From Monarcha castaneiventris obscurior (taxonomy: Eukaryota > Chordata > Aves > Passeriformes > Monarchidae), in the NCBI GenBank assembly GCA_026261815.1, contig JAMPIT010000575.1, positions 26,498,501-26,562,500 on the forward strand: DNA of 64,000 nt, given 5' to 3'. Position 1 is the first letter of the stretch. Each line of letters starts with the position of its first letter. The notes below the pieces were generated by a model, which was given only the letters and a program-made list of their open reading frames with translations, did not search any database and was not told the DNA's origin. A program made the translations under genes and the position numbers. Below, one piece after another: positions 52,118-62,500 of this stretch.

Positions 52118-52414
52118 TCTTTTTTTTTTTTTTTTCCTTTTTCCCCTTTAATGTTTTAAAAACCACAGCTGAGCTACAATGTTTTTGGGGTGTATCTGCA
52201 TAGTGATGGAAGCTCCACCCAATCTGCGCCCATTTTGGTGCATGGCTGTGGTCTGGTGGCTCAGGCGCTCACGCATCTGAGCGTCTCCTGGAGCAGCGCA
52301 CATCCAGGCATCTGGAAAGACAGGCAGCTCAAATTCACACTTGTCTGCACCTGAGTCTGCAAACATCCCTTCTGATGCTGTAATAGCCTCGAAATTTTCC
52401 GGTTTCAGTGGAGC
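52118..52414 (-). other. Candidate 3' end of a minus-strand transcript or retroposed fragment
   Basis: Read leftward, an 88-codon frame is open from 52,414 (stop just upstream) to a stop at 52,148. The stop overlaps the polyadenylation-type hexamer ATTAAA at 52,147-52,152, which is followed within about 12 bases by an A-rich run (16 consecutive A at 52,120-52,135 on the minus strand). An internal peptide reads KPENFEAITASEGMFADSG. I do not recognise the protein. A CAG at 52,378-52,380 could act as an acceptor. A CpG island with a minus-oriented TATA motif lies upstream at 52.5-53.75 kb. It may be a terminal exon, a processed pseudogene tail, or a chance frame beside a genomic A-run. No flanking duplication was found to prove retroposition. 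Confidence 0.22.
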
Positions 52415-53137
52415 TTAGCAGCTCATCATGAAAACTTTGCAATGGCTTTTAGGGAATCGAAGCATGCTGACTTAATTTTCACTTAGCATCAGCTGCGGGC
52501 TGGCTCGCCAGCTTAATAACTGCACTTGGCCGTGAAGGGCGGTGAGAAGGAGGCGGTGGAGCACTGATACAGGATGCTCAGAGTTAACTGTTGTCTTTGA
52601 ATAGAAACCTTCCCTTTCTGGAGGTGCGTGCAGTAGCACGACACGCGTTATGCTGCCACAAATAACATTTCGGGGCAGAGGAGGTGCAGAGGAAAGCCTG
52701 GATGGGCTGGAAGTCGTTGCCTTGTCAGTGGCTCACAAATCTCCGGTGCTACCCAGCAAGGCCGGGTCACCCGTGGGGTTCAGAGAGACTTTCACGCAGG
52801 CAGTTTTGTGCCTGTCCCGTAGCCCCGCACAGACACGGGGACAGCGTGGGGCTATGTAAACGATGCGGGTTTAATTTGTTCCTTCCCCTGTTCTTACACA
52901 AACATTTGGTCACACGGGAAAAGTCGCCTTTCCGTACACGTGGGAGAGGCATTTACGCAAACAGCTCCGCCTGCTACCGAAACAGGCGCCGCCCGCGGAA
53001 AGCCGAGGGGTGGGAGCACCATCTCCTGCGCAGGGCGGTGAAACGGGGCCGGGGAGCGCGGGGTGACCCCGGCCCGGGGGGACGGCGACGAGCGGGGGGC
53101 GGCGCTGGCCCCGGGCACCCTCCTGCGGCCCCCCGCG

Positions 53138-53156
53138 GGCCCGCCAGGTGGCGCCG
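53138..53156 (+). promoter_or_regulatory. CTCF-like binding site
   Basis: GGCCCGCCAGGTGGCGCCG agrees with the CTCF core CCRCCAGGKGGCGC at nearly every informative position. It sits inside the CpG island. Occupancy and boundary function are inference. Confidence 0.4.
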
Positions 53157-53185
53157 TCCCCCGCCCGCAGGCGGCGCAGCGGGTC

Positions 53186-53273
53186 TGGGGGCCGCGGGTT
53201 CGCGTCCCGGGGGCGGCGGGTTCGTGTCCTGGGGGCCGCGGGTTCGCGTCCCGGGAGCCGCGGTTCCGTGTCC
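53186..53273. repeat. GC-rich tandem repeat, two 44-bp dimers
   Basis: Four units of alternating length 23-21-23-21 bp: 53,186-53,208, 53,209-53,229, 53,230-53,252 and 53,253-53,273. The first and third units are identical (TGGGGGCCGCGGGTTCGCGT plus CCC). The core GGGTTCGCGTCCC resembles a tRNA B-box (GGTTCGANTCC) with one change, but no A-box or cloverleaf accompanies it. Confidence 0.9.
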
Positions 53274-53747
53274 CCGGCCACTCGTCCAGGCGCGTCCCAG
53301 GCGCTTGTCCCGGGGAAAGGCGCCCGGGAGCCACGGGCTCTGCCTCCCGCGTCGCCTTACCCTCGCCGTTGAGTCCGGCCCACGGGGAGGAAGGGCCGAG
53401 GAGGATGATCTGCCCTGGGGAAAATTGTTCCGTGTCTAGACAAATTCATGATGGGAGAGACGGGGGGAATGGAGGGAATTATTAGAGTAGCTCTTCCCCA
53501 TGGATACGTCTAATCTCCTAGCACCCTCACGGCTTCAAGTCCTGCGGGGCAGAGGAGGGGCACGGAGCAGCAGGAGGATGGGGATGCACCCCTGCCGCTC
53601 CAGCTGTATCCCAGGAGGCTAGACCCGGAGAGAGGAAATTTTCAGCTGAACAAAAAGTGTTCCTGTCATTCAGGAAACACCGCAGAAATGTTTATATTTC
53701 AACAAAACTTCTCCCTGGGAAAACTTTGAAGATCGGGGAAGAGTGAC

Positions 53748-53758
53748 TTTATATAAGG
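53748..53758 (-). promoter_or_regulatory. TATA-box motif, readable on both strands
   Basis: The plus strand reads TTTATATAAGG, giving TATATAAG on plus and TATATAAAG on minus; both satisfy TATAWAAR. It lies about 110 bp right of the CpG island. Minus orientation is preferred because a start near 53,720 would place the first exon over the island and end at the GCGAGG/GTAAGGC donor. Isolated TATA matches are common by chance. Confidence 0.25.
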
Positions 53759-53759
53759 A

Positions 53760-54680
53760 CTTGGTCCCTGTTGTCTGAATGAAGCCTCTGCTCAGAATCA
53801 GAGCAAGAGACCTGCACTGAAAGACCAAATTAAAAAAACAAAACAAAACGAACTACTTCCTAAGTCCTGTCAAAATTTCTGTGCAACACTTTGCTTACTT
53901 CTGTTTCTTAATGAAACATCAATTGGCTTTAATTATAAGAGAAGCAAATTTTGTTTTGGTGTTCTGGAGGGCTGCTGTGAAAGGGAATCATTGTCCTCTT
54001 GGCTGTCATGGTGGTTGATGGCATTTTTTCCTAATCATGGTGAGAGAGCTGCGGTTTCTTATCAGACGGCTGTATTTATGTTATGTTCTGGATTTGTTTT
54101 ATTATCTGCTAGTTTTAAGAGCTGAAATCAATAAAGCTTGATTGCTTTACTGTTGCTTACATGCTTATGCAATACACTTTTCATATTTTTTAACAAGTGC
54201 TGTAATATATGTATAAAAAATTTAACTTTTACTCAACCATTTGGGTGTAAGGCCCTGAGAGAGACAAGCATTGCCCAATGTTGCAGGTTCTTGTCTGAGT
54301 TCACACTAATTTTACAGTGACTGATAAGCACTCTATTGTATTTCTTAGAAAAATCTGAACTTCCCAGAAATGTCTGAGGTATTACAGTGGCAAAACAACA
54401 CAGTTTTGCAGACTTTTGATGATTCTGAATTTGATGACAAATACAGATGCAATTGTGTAATGCAATGCCTCATATAGGCTCTCTTTAGTTTAGCTGATTC
54501 CTCTGGTATGTTTTTGCAAGCCACCCTTCATTGCTGGGGTTGTCTTTCCTATGACCATTCACAGGTAGGAGACTTGTTAGTACTTTACATAATTAATAAA
54601 TGATCTTCTTCATTTTGGCCAAGACAAGAGGCTTGAAAAAATTCCTGGAGACCCATCAGGATGACTCCCCACAGGAGTGT
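53760..54680. other. Unique sequence flanking the CpG island
   Basis: No gene or repeat recognised. An A-rich AAAACAAAACAAAAC tract lies at about 53,832-53,848. Confidence 0.4.
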
Positions 54681-54772
54681 GAGGAAGTTGCTTCTCTCTG
54701 CCTTGTATTTGGCTCAGCTGTAAAACAGGAATTATGACATTTTATCTATGAGAGGGGTCAAGAATTGTAGGT
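54681..54772 (+). mobile_element. Old MIR-like SINE 3' part
   Basis: GAGGAAGTTGCTTCTCTCTG, then GGCTCAGCTGTAAAACAGG, then AATTATGACATTTTATC and TGAGAGGGGTC follow the MIR-type order (CTCTGTGCCTCAGTTTCC, TGTAAAATGGGGATAATGA, CTCACAGGGTT). Diverged but collinear across about 90 bp. Confidence 0.45.
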
Positions 54773-57700
54773 GAAAAATGTGACTGTAAATTCAAACTTT
54801 TAGGAATAGATGAATTTGCCACATGCTGTCTAGAGAAATAGAATGAAAACCCCGCCCTTTTGTGGTGACTGATCCAGTTTCTCTGAAGTCTGTTGGAATA
54901 GAACTGAAGTATTTCACATGTACAGAAATCTACACAAAGGCTATCCAAGCTTGTAAAGCGTCAGATGGACAGAGCTAACTAAATATGTGCAAGATTCCAA
55001 AAGCACTTTGGAAAACTTGTTTTCCTTCCACTGGCAACATTGAGATCTTTGTATCTCTCCATAAAAATGTTTATCATGCATTAAATTGGAACTGTATGGC
55101 ATCCATAAAAATTATTTCTTTTCTCTCTCTACTCCAAAAACAAAGATTAATTTTATCTATACCTAAAGTACACCTAGATAAACTTTATCTGTACTATTTT
55201 TTACCATTGAAGTGTTCTGCTTACTCACTATGAACATCATCTAATCAAAATAACAGGTAAGAACATGTGTGATCATGATAGAATTATTTAGCTAACAGCA
55301 ATTTCTACAATGGTCGATTAAACAGACTCTTGCTCTTTACACAGGATTTTTATAATGAGAACAAGGGTGGTGATGATGGTGTCAGTTAAAAGTACAATTA
55401 TTTTTGTAACTCAGCAAGCTGCTTCTTTCAGATAGTCATAACTTTCAGAGCACTCAAGCAGAATTATTACATTCTTGCTTATAGACCAGCAAAAAATTTG
55501 TCAGGAGATTTTCAACAGAACACATCCACCCTTTACTAAGTCATACTGATGCCAAGTGTTAGAAACCACAGCCACAATGAAGAATGCTTTTACTGCTCCT
55601 ACCAAAACATAAATGTGCATGTGCCTATCTTGACAGTAATTTAGCTGCATATGCTGTAACTTGCCTTTTTGTAGCTCTCACTGAGTCCCCAAACTTTGAA
55701 AATAGGTTTTAAAATTATAACCACTTGCCTAGATTTTTCAGGGCCTTATTGTTTGCAGTGTCAAGGACACAGGCAATACTGTGCTTTAGCAGTATTTAGC
55801 TTATTTTAGCTCAGCTTGGTTGGAAAATTGCAAAAGGGAAAGAACAACTATAGCTCTTTTAAAATATACTCTTTATCTCTTGTGTTTTGATGCTGGCCTT
55901 CCTTCTGTAATACTGAGCTCTGATTTTCAGAGTGCAGACTGCCTTTGTGCAATTTAGGGCTTACAGGTTCTTTAAAACTCTAACATATTTTCATAAACAC
56001 TTTAGGGAACCAATGAGTTTTGGTACTGCTGCTGATGTACTCAATTAGGAGGCTTAGAAAAACAAGAAAAAGTGTTAGGATGAAGGCTCCCAAGTTCTGT
56101 TTCCCACTTAGTTATCATCCAGACATACAAATATTTTCATTAACAGAAATAAATAGGCATCTCTTTAGGCTGGTTACTACAACCATTTCATAGGTGGAAA
56201 AATGGAATTTCAGGAAAGGATATGGGTTCATAGGCATATATGTGTAAGGGAGGAACTGGCATCTGAAACAGGATGCAGCTCCACCATAAGCAAAGCTCTA
56301 AGCCCCATTTGTTAGCTGTTTCTTTACCTTCAGGGAAATTGCTTCTTCAGTCTCTGCTTTCTTACCTGGAAATTGAAACAAAATCAAAAAACTCCACAGG
56401 TGCTCAAAGAATAATATCTCTCAGTTGTTTAATGCAAAACTCTTCCTTTTCTTATTAGCCCTTTTATGTTGACTATATGAAGAGGCCTAAGGAGGCTGCC
56501 ACGGTAAATTGTCAGTTAATGCATTATATAATGCAAAGTTCAAGTGCAGTAAGTTTCAGTACAGTCCATGTATTTTTCCTATGTGGCTCTGTCCTCAAGT
56601 TTCAAAGAAATACGCATTCAAGCCAAATTCGAAGAAATTTTTTTTGGAGCTTTCACACTGAGAAACTTATTCAACATTTCCAGCAGCTTAGAAAGCCATG
56701 CTTTTGAAAGTTTCTTTATGTAGGTTCCACTTATATTGACTTTATTAAAGTTGTTAATCATTGCTTTTCCTTCTGGTCTGAATTAGAATGCTGCTGTGAC
56801 TGCAGAGCTAGAAGGTGTCTCTCTTGAACATTTTTCCTATTTCTTTCTTTACTCTTCTGCTGTCTCACTAGTGTCTCAAAAAATCTATTTTGGCATAATA
56901 TCTGTGCAGGTCCACCTAGTTTGTGCATGGCCTGCAAAAGATGAAGCGGGAACACTGTAGTGAGAAATTTGTTTCTTCTCTGTCATTTGCTTCTTGTGAC
57001 TTCAGCTACGTATTAAATATGTATATGCCAGTTTAGTAGCTCCATGAAAGATTTGGTATTGTACATATCTTAGAAGAGCTGTCATAGCCTGTCCCTGCTT
57101 CATTTTGGTTATGCTGCGTGTGTAATTTCATAAATAAACATTTATTCACAGAATGTAAATTTGGCTGAATCATTCTGCATATGTGAACCATTTATTCTTG
57201 AACAGAGTAACGTTCTGTATTCAGTAACTTAAATATTATATAACCACTGCAAAGCTTGTTCATTTGAAGGGAAAAAGAAAACACAATTTTCTTTTGGCCT
57301 CTTTCCTTCATTTCCGTAGAAACCTTTTCAATTGTGATTCAGCTTTGAAACACAAAAACATTAGCTTCATTTTATTCAACAGAGCTTTAGCTTGTGTTTA
57401 TCAAAGGCATAGTGGAAAAAAGGTAACCTTTTACTGCCTTCTGCTTCTGTTATCATTTAGACCTAACACTGCTCTGAAATGACTCAAGTTATGTTGTCAT
57501 ATGCAGCATCAGAGCAGATCACTGAATTTTAAGCATTTGCAATCCAGCATAAACCCGCTGCTAGAAACACAGCAAGTGTCACTGAGTCACAGTAGGAATA
57601 CTGGTTTGTGTGCTCAGCCTCTCTGGTGCTGTCAGCAATATATGAGAAAATAAATACTTCACATAATTTGCATAGCATTGGCTGTGTTTGCATACTCTGT

Positions 57701-57803
57701 GAATGATTATGCTCAATTGTGAGTCATTGAATGCAGAAGCAAGGAGCTGCATGGAGACACTAAGGTCCATTTTGTGGAACTAACTGTGGTGACTTTCTGC
57801 TGC
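54773..57803. other. Unique non-coding sequence
   Basis: No gene recognised. Around 56,184-56,230 the plus strand has CCATTTCATAGGTGGAAAAA, a possible minus-oriented MIR remnant too weak to list separately. Confidence 0.4.
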
Positions 57804-58580
57804 CATCCAGAGGGACCTGGACCAGCTTGAGAGCTGGGCCTGTGCAAACCTTACAAAGTTCAACAGGGCCAAGCACAAGGTCCTGTACCTGGCTCAAGGA
57901 AATCCCAAGCACAGATTCAGGCTGGGCAGAGAATGGATTGAGGGCAGCCCTGAGGAGAAGGCCAATTAACATAATTAATGTGTTGGTGGACAAGAAACTC
58001 GACCCAGCAATGTGCACTGGCAGCCCAGCAAGCCAAATGCATCCTGGGCTGCATCCAAAGCAGAGTGGCCAGCAGGGGATGGAGGGGATTCCCACCCTCT
58101 GCTCCACTCTCGTGAGACCCCACCTGGAGTGCTGCATCCAGCTCTGGGGTCCCCAACAGAAGAAGATTGAGGACCTGCTGGATTGGTCCCAGAGGAAGGC
58201 CAGGAAGATGAATGATCAGGGGGCTGAAGCACTGCTCGTATGACAACAGGCTGAGAGAGTTGGGGCTGTTCAGCCTGAAGAAAAAACTTTGGGGAGACCT
58301 TATAGCAGCCTTTTGGTACCTAAAGGGGGCCTGCAAGAAAGCTGGAGAGGAACTCTCTGTGAGAGGATGTGGATTAGATATAGGGAAGAAATTCTTCATT
58401 GTGAGAGTGATGAGGCACTGGAACAGATCTCCCAGAGAAGCTGTGGATGCCTCATCCCTGGAAGTGTTCCAGGCTGGATGGGACTTCAAGCAACCCAGTC
58501 TAGTGAAAGGTATCCCTGCCCATGGCAGGGGGGTTGGAACTAGATGGCCTTTAGAGCCCAACCTTTCTATGATTCTATGA
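57804..58580 (+). mobile_element. CR1 retrotransposon, best-preserved copy
   Basis: 5'-truncated CR1 with an intact 3' end: TTCTATGATTCTATGA at 58,565-58,580, the avian CR1 terminal tandem. It encodes the ORF2 C-terminus in two frames. The first (57,827-58,243) carries STLVRPHLECCIQLWGPQ. The second (58,212-58,580) carries RLRELGLFSLKKKLWGDL and later RHWNRSPREAVD. The frames part where ATGA is tandemly duplicated at 58,208-58,215, a simple 4-bp insertion. About 60 bp of the usual 3' coding end also seem missing near 58,368. The minus-strand 214-codon frame at 57,917-58,561 is antisense. This is the least diverged CR1 here by eye. Confidence 0.95.
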
Positions 58581-58806
58581 TTTGCAGATGTGAGGATTTT
58601 TATTAGGACAATAGCAACCAGGCAAAAAGCTGCAGTCTTAGATTGTGGAGGGCCTTGTTTGATAAGAGACAGGAAAAGCTGTTAGTTCAGTAGTACAAGC
58701 GTGATTCACCCACATAAACAGCAGTCACCTCTGACATCAGATTATAGGGTAAGAGGTGGAGGGATTTAAGTACCAGAGTGTTTGAATATGCTTTTCTCCG
58801 TTATTA

Positions 58807-59500
58807 TTTCTCCTTCTCCTTCTCCTTCTCCTTCTCCTTCTCCTTCTCCTTCTCCTTCTCCTTCTCCTTCTCCTCCTCCTCCTCCTCCTCCTCCTCCTCC
58901 TTCTCCTTCTCCCCTTCTCCTTCTCCTTCTCCTTCTCCTTCTCCTTCTCTTTCTCCTTCTTCTCCTTCTCCTTCTCCTTCTTCTCCTTCTCCTCCTTCTT
59001 CTCCTTCTCCTTCTTCTCCTTCTCCTTCTCCTTCTCCTTCTCCTTCTCCTTCTCCTTCTCTTCTCCTTCTCCTTCTCCTTCTCCTTCTTCTCCTTCTTCT
59101 CCTTCTTCTCCTCCTTCTCCTCCTTCTCCTCCTTCTCCTTCTCCTTCTCCTTCTTCTCCTTCTTCTCCTTCTCCTTCTTCTCCTTCTTCTCCTTCTTCTC
59201 CTCCTTCTCCTTCTTCTCCTCCTTCTCCTCCTTCTCCTTCTCCTTCTCCTTCTCCTTCTCCTTCTCCTTCTCCTTCTCCTTCTCCTTCTCCTTCGCCTTC
59301 TCCTTCTCCTTCTCCTTCTCCTTCTCCTTCTCCTTCTCCTTCTCCTTCTCCTTCTCCTTCTCCTTCTCCTTCTCCTTCTCCTTCTCCTTCTCCTCCTCCT
59401 TCTCCTCCTCCTTCTCCTTCTTCTTCTTCTCCTTCTTCTTCTTCTTCTTCTCCTTCTTCTCTTCATCCTTTGCCTTCTCCTTCATCTTCTTTGCCTTCTT
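58807..59500. repeat. Long polypyrimidine/polypurine microsatellite, mainly (TTCTCC)n
   Basis: From 58,807 to 59,464 the plus strand holds only C and T apart from a single G at 59,295: a pure run of 488 nt, then 169 nt. TTCTCC hexamers dominate at both ends, with blocks of CCT (58,872-58,900) and TTC triplets in the middle. To the right it decays into CTTCATCCTTTGCC-type units to about 59,500. Open frames of 220-326 codons on both strands (Ser/Phe/Pro/Leu or Arg/Glu/Lys only) are artefacts of the repeat. Mirror-symmetric pyrimidine tracts of this length can form intramolecular triplex DNA. Confidence 0.97.
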
Positions 59501-62500
59501 CCATGTAACAAGAAGCTTCCTGACAAAGGATCAGTTTTCCTGTGCTTTTTACCTACTTTGCCACCAGTTTGCTCTTCCGGGGAATGAAAAGTTTGGTAAG
59601 TCCAAGGAGAGAGGACATAACTGTTCCCTTCTGAGTCTCCAAAAGTACCCCCATGGCATGTACAAGTCCTCATTCTTCCATATATTTTTTGAATTTTCTC
59701 ACAGAAGAGCAGCCTGTCAATCAGGTGAGCTTACCCAGCAGACTCCCATGTGTTTCTGGTAACCGTGGTCCTTCTCTTGGATGAGCAGATTTGTGACTGA
59801 GTGGGAATAAAAAGGCCAGTCTGTTTAAGTTAAACTGTTGTATAATTCTAACAGCAGGAGCAAAGCATAACATTAGAGAAACATGATATTAAAATTTTAC
59901 CAGGTCTATACGTAGTTCACCTTTCCAAGGGCCTGACATTCCTCTTCCTGGGGTTCCTAAAAGGTAGACCTTTCCCTGAATTCTCATACAAAAGAGTCTC
60001 ATTTCTCAGTCTTGAGACATAATCTCTCTCACTTTCTTTCAAGTTTATTTCTTGAAAACTTCTTGAATCCCTATATTCCTGCTCTCCCTGCAACAACAGC
60101 TTATCTCTTAAAAAAAAACCAAACAAAAATACCTGAAACAAAACAATCCCTCCTCCCAAACTACTCCAATTTGTCTATTAAAGATTCTATTTAAAAAATC
60201 CCAGGAAACAAAAACCAGGCTTTTCCCTTATGTCTCAGGTGTATGAAGAGTCTTAATCTAGCCCCACCTTAATTTTCCAGCCTGACTGTGCCACTATTAT
60301 ATTAGTTCAGTATCTGTACACGGTAAGTCGGTGCATAGGATTCAGGAATTTTCATGGGCAGCTTTGAATCGATTTAAAGGACTTGTTCTTTGCATTGAGT
60401 CAAAAAAAAAGTAAATGAAGAAAGCAAAATGAGATATTACTGATGTTCATTCTCAAAAATAAGTCATAGTTGGGAAGATGTAAATACTTATGTAGAAAGA
60501 AGTTGGAATTGCTTAGTCTGTTTGGCCTGCCTGGTATCTTCTAGGCTGAGCATGAGATTAAAAGTATCTAAGTGATTAAAGATCAAGGCTGTTTGAGACT
60601 TAAAGGGATTTTGTGCATTTAAGGCCTATCTGTACATTTTGGGCTATCCTTTCATGCTAATTTTTTCAGTCCCTAATGGTGGAAAACTGGAATGTAACAA
60701 CTTCTGTGAGCTAAACTGTGTGTCTGCTATGGTACTGCTGGGCTGAGAAGAGTACCATAGGCCAGATGCATGTCTAATGTGGCTAGGCTCAGTGATCCTG
60801 AAAATAGGATGTGGTTTGATCCAAAGTGAGAGATATTAGCTTAATTTTCCATCTGCGAAAGAGTTCCACTGTTCTGTTTACATTAATTCTCTGAGCCTGA
60901 ACACTTGTTACAGTTCTTTGAAAGGGAGTAATTTACCCTCTTCCTTCTCAAGACATTTATCTGCAAACTCTCAGGTCTCCGAGAGCCCCCTCCATCCCCT
61001 CTTCCTTTACCTTTGCAGACGTTGGCACACAGCTAACTAGTCTTCCTGGCCAAAAAGTTCTGGATGTGGCTCCAAGCAGCATCATTCAACACTGCTGTTG
61101 GCTGAATATAAAACATGTGCTCCTTCTGCTCCTTGTTACACAAGCTCTGCTTCCTGCCTCCACACTGCTCATCAGAGTTTGCAGTGCAACTCCTATTTAA
61201 TGAGAACATCTGACCAAAAAAAAAAAATTGCCTGTTACCAACTTAGAACTTTAAAGAGGTTCTTTAGGCTGTTCAATGTCCCAGAGTCCACTGATGACTT
61301 TTTATATTTTTCATGTATTTGTGGCTTTTTACATTGCTAATGCATGGCTGTAGCTCCTAGTACTTTCCTATCCTCTTTCCCTACATTTAAGAACAATAAG
61401 CCAACCTCCTAAACACATTCCTAAAATACTGTTTAGTCGTATTCCAAGAAGAGAACCAACTACAAGGATGTTCTGTTTTCCAATCAGAATCTGGACCAGA
61501 CATAACTGAAGTGGGGCAAAGAAGCCTGTGGACCACTTCCAGTGGGGTAGGACCCAGGGAATTATTACCTAACTAACTAACCTTTTAATTGGACAATATA
61601 TGATAGGTATACTAATCAATTAACCTTATAAAATTGTAGAAGTACTGTACCACATGCTTTTTTGCCATATTGTGTACCTGAAAGCTTTCAAGTAAAGGTT
61701 TGCTTTTATATTATCACTGTAACATTGTTTGGGAAGATCCATTCTATTTTCCAGGCAACACCATGTTATTTTATCCTTTGCTGCTTCAGTAGTAAACCTT
61801 CTGTTTCTGGAGCCTCCTCCAATTTTGTGTGATCATCTTTAGGAGGAAGGAATAGGGAAGGAACAGGAAACCATGATTTTCCAAAAATTGTGTAGTCTCT
61901 GTTCCTGAAACAGTGGAGTATGGTATTGCAATATGTGCCATGTGTACTGTTGTGCAAAATAGTGCTGAGAGCAGTATCCTACTTTTGAAAATGTGGTCTG
62001 CTATCCAGCAGAAACTCGATACTTTTCAAAGGCAAACATTTGAAAAAAATACCTTTATGTCATTGTAAGGAAGGTGGTCTGTATGTCTTAAAAGAGATGG
62101 AGAGACTCATCAAAGAAATCTCCAAGATCTTCAGTTTGTGAGAGCAGAGGTTTGTGACTGGTGGTATTCCCGAAGAACTTAAGGCCTTCTGTGAGTGAGC
62201 CTGAGCACAATGATAAAATTTAAGCCCTTTGCAGGGATCTGGAAACAACCTGAGGAAAGGAGTTCTCCACCTGCTCAGGACCACGAAGGCCACAGGCAGC
62301 TCTGTGTAAGGAAGGGAGAGCAAAATTGCAGTGAAACTCCAGGAAAGGTCCAAAAGACAAAGTGAAGGTGCTGAAGGGGCTGTGTAGAGTAGGTAGTGAG
62401 GCATGATAGTAGCACAGAAAAAAATACCATGATATTTTGAACCAAGCATATGAATGGCATCGATGGGAGCACTGCAAGGAAGGGGAGAGGGCTCTCTGCA

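Larger units (their letters stand above)
52490..53640. promoter_or_regulatory. CpG island
   Basis: The only strongly CpG-dense block in the window, densest at about 52,960-53,420. It contains GC boxes (GGGCGG at 52,538 and 53,033, GGGGGGCGGCG at 53,094), an E-box CACGTG at 52,937-52,942, a TGCGCA NRF1 half-site at 53,027, a CTCF-like site and a dimeric GC tandem. Bird CpG islands of this type usually mark promoters. Open frames of up to 251 codons exist in several overlapping frames on both strands, as expected of stop-poor GC-rich DNA, and none is recognisable. A good minus-strand donor, GCGAGG/GTAAGGC, lies at about 53,354-53,365. Direction of transcription is not decided by the sequence. 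Confidence 0.8.

Noticed and set aside
53186..53273. Tandem GGGTTCGCGTCCC units as tRNA genes
   Set aside because: Only the B-box-like part is present; no A-box, acceptor stem or anticodon arm can be drawn.
52684..53485. Frames of 251, 146, 140 and 123 codons in the CpG island
   Set aside because: Arg/Gly/Pro/Ala-rich translations of stop-poor GC-rich DNA in overlapping frames on both strands; no recognisable motif.
57917..58561. Minus-strand 214-codon frame
   Set aside because: Antisense to a plus-strand CR1 element.
58766..59762. Open frames of 220-326 codons on both strands
   Set aside because: They are translations of the CTTCTC-type microsatellite: only Ser/Phe/Pro/Leu or Arg/Glu/Lys/Gly, in several frames at once.
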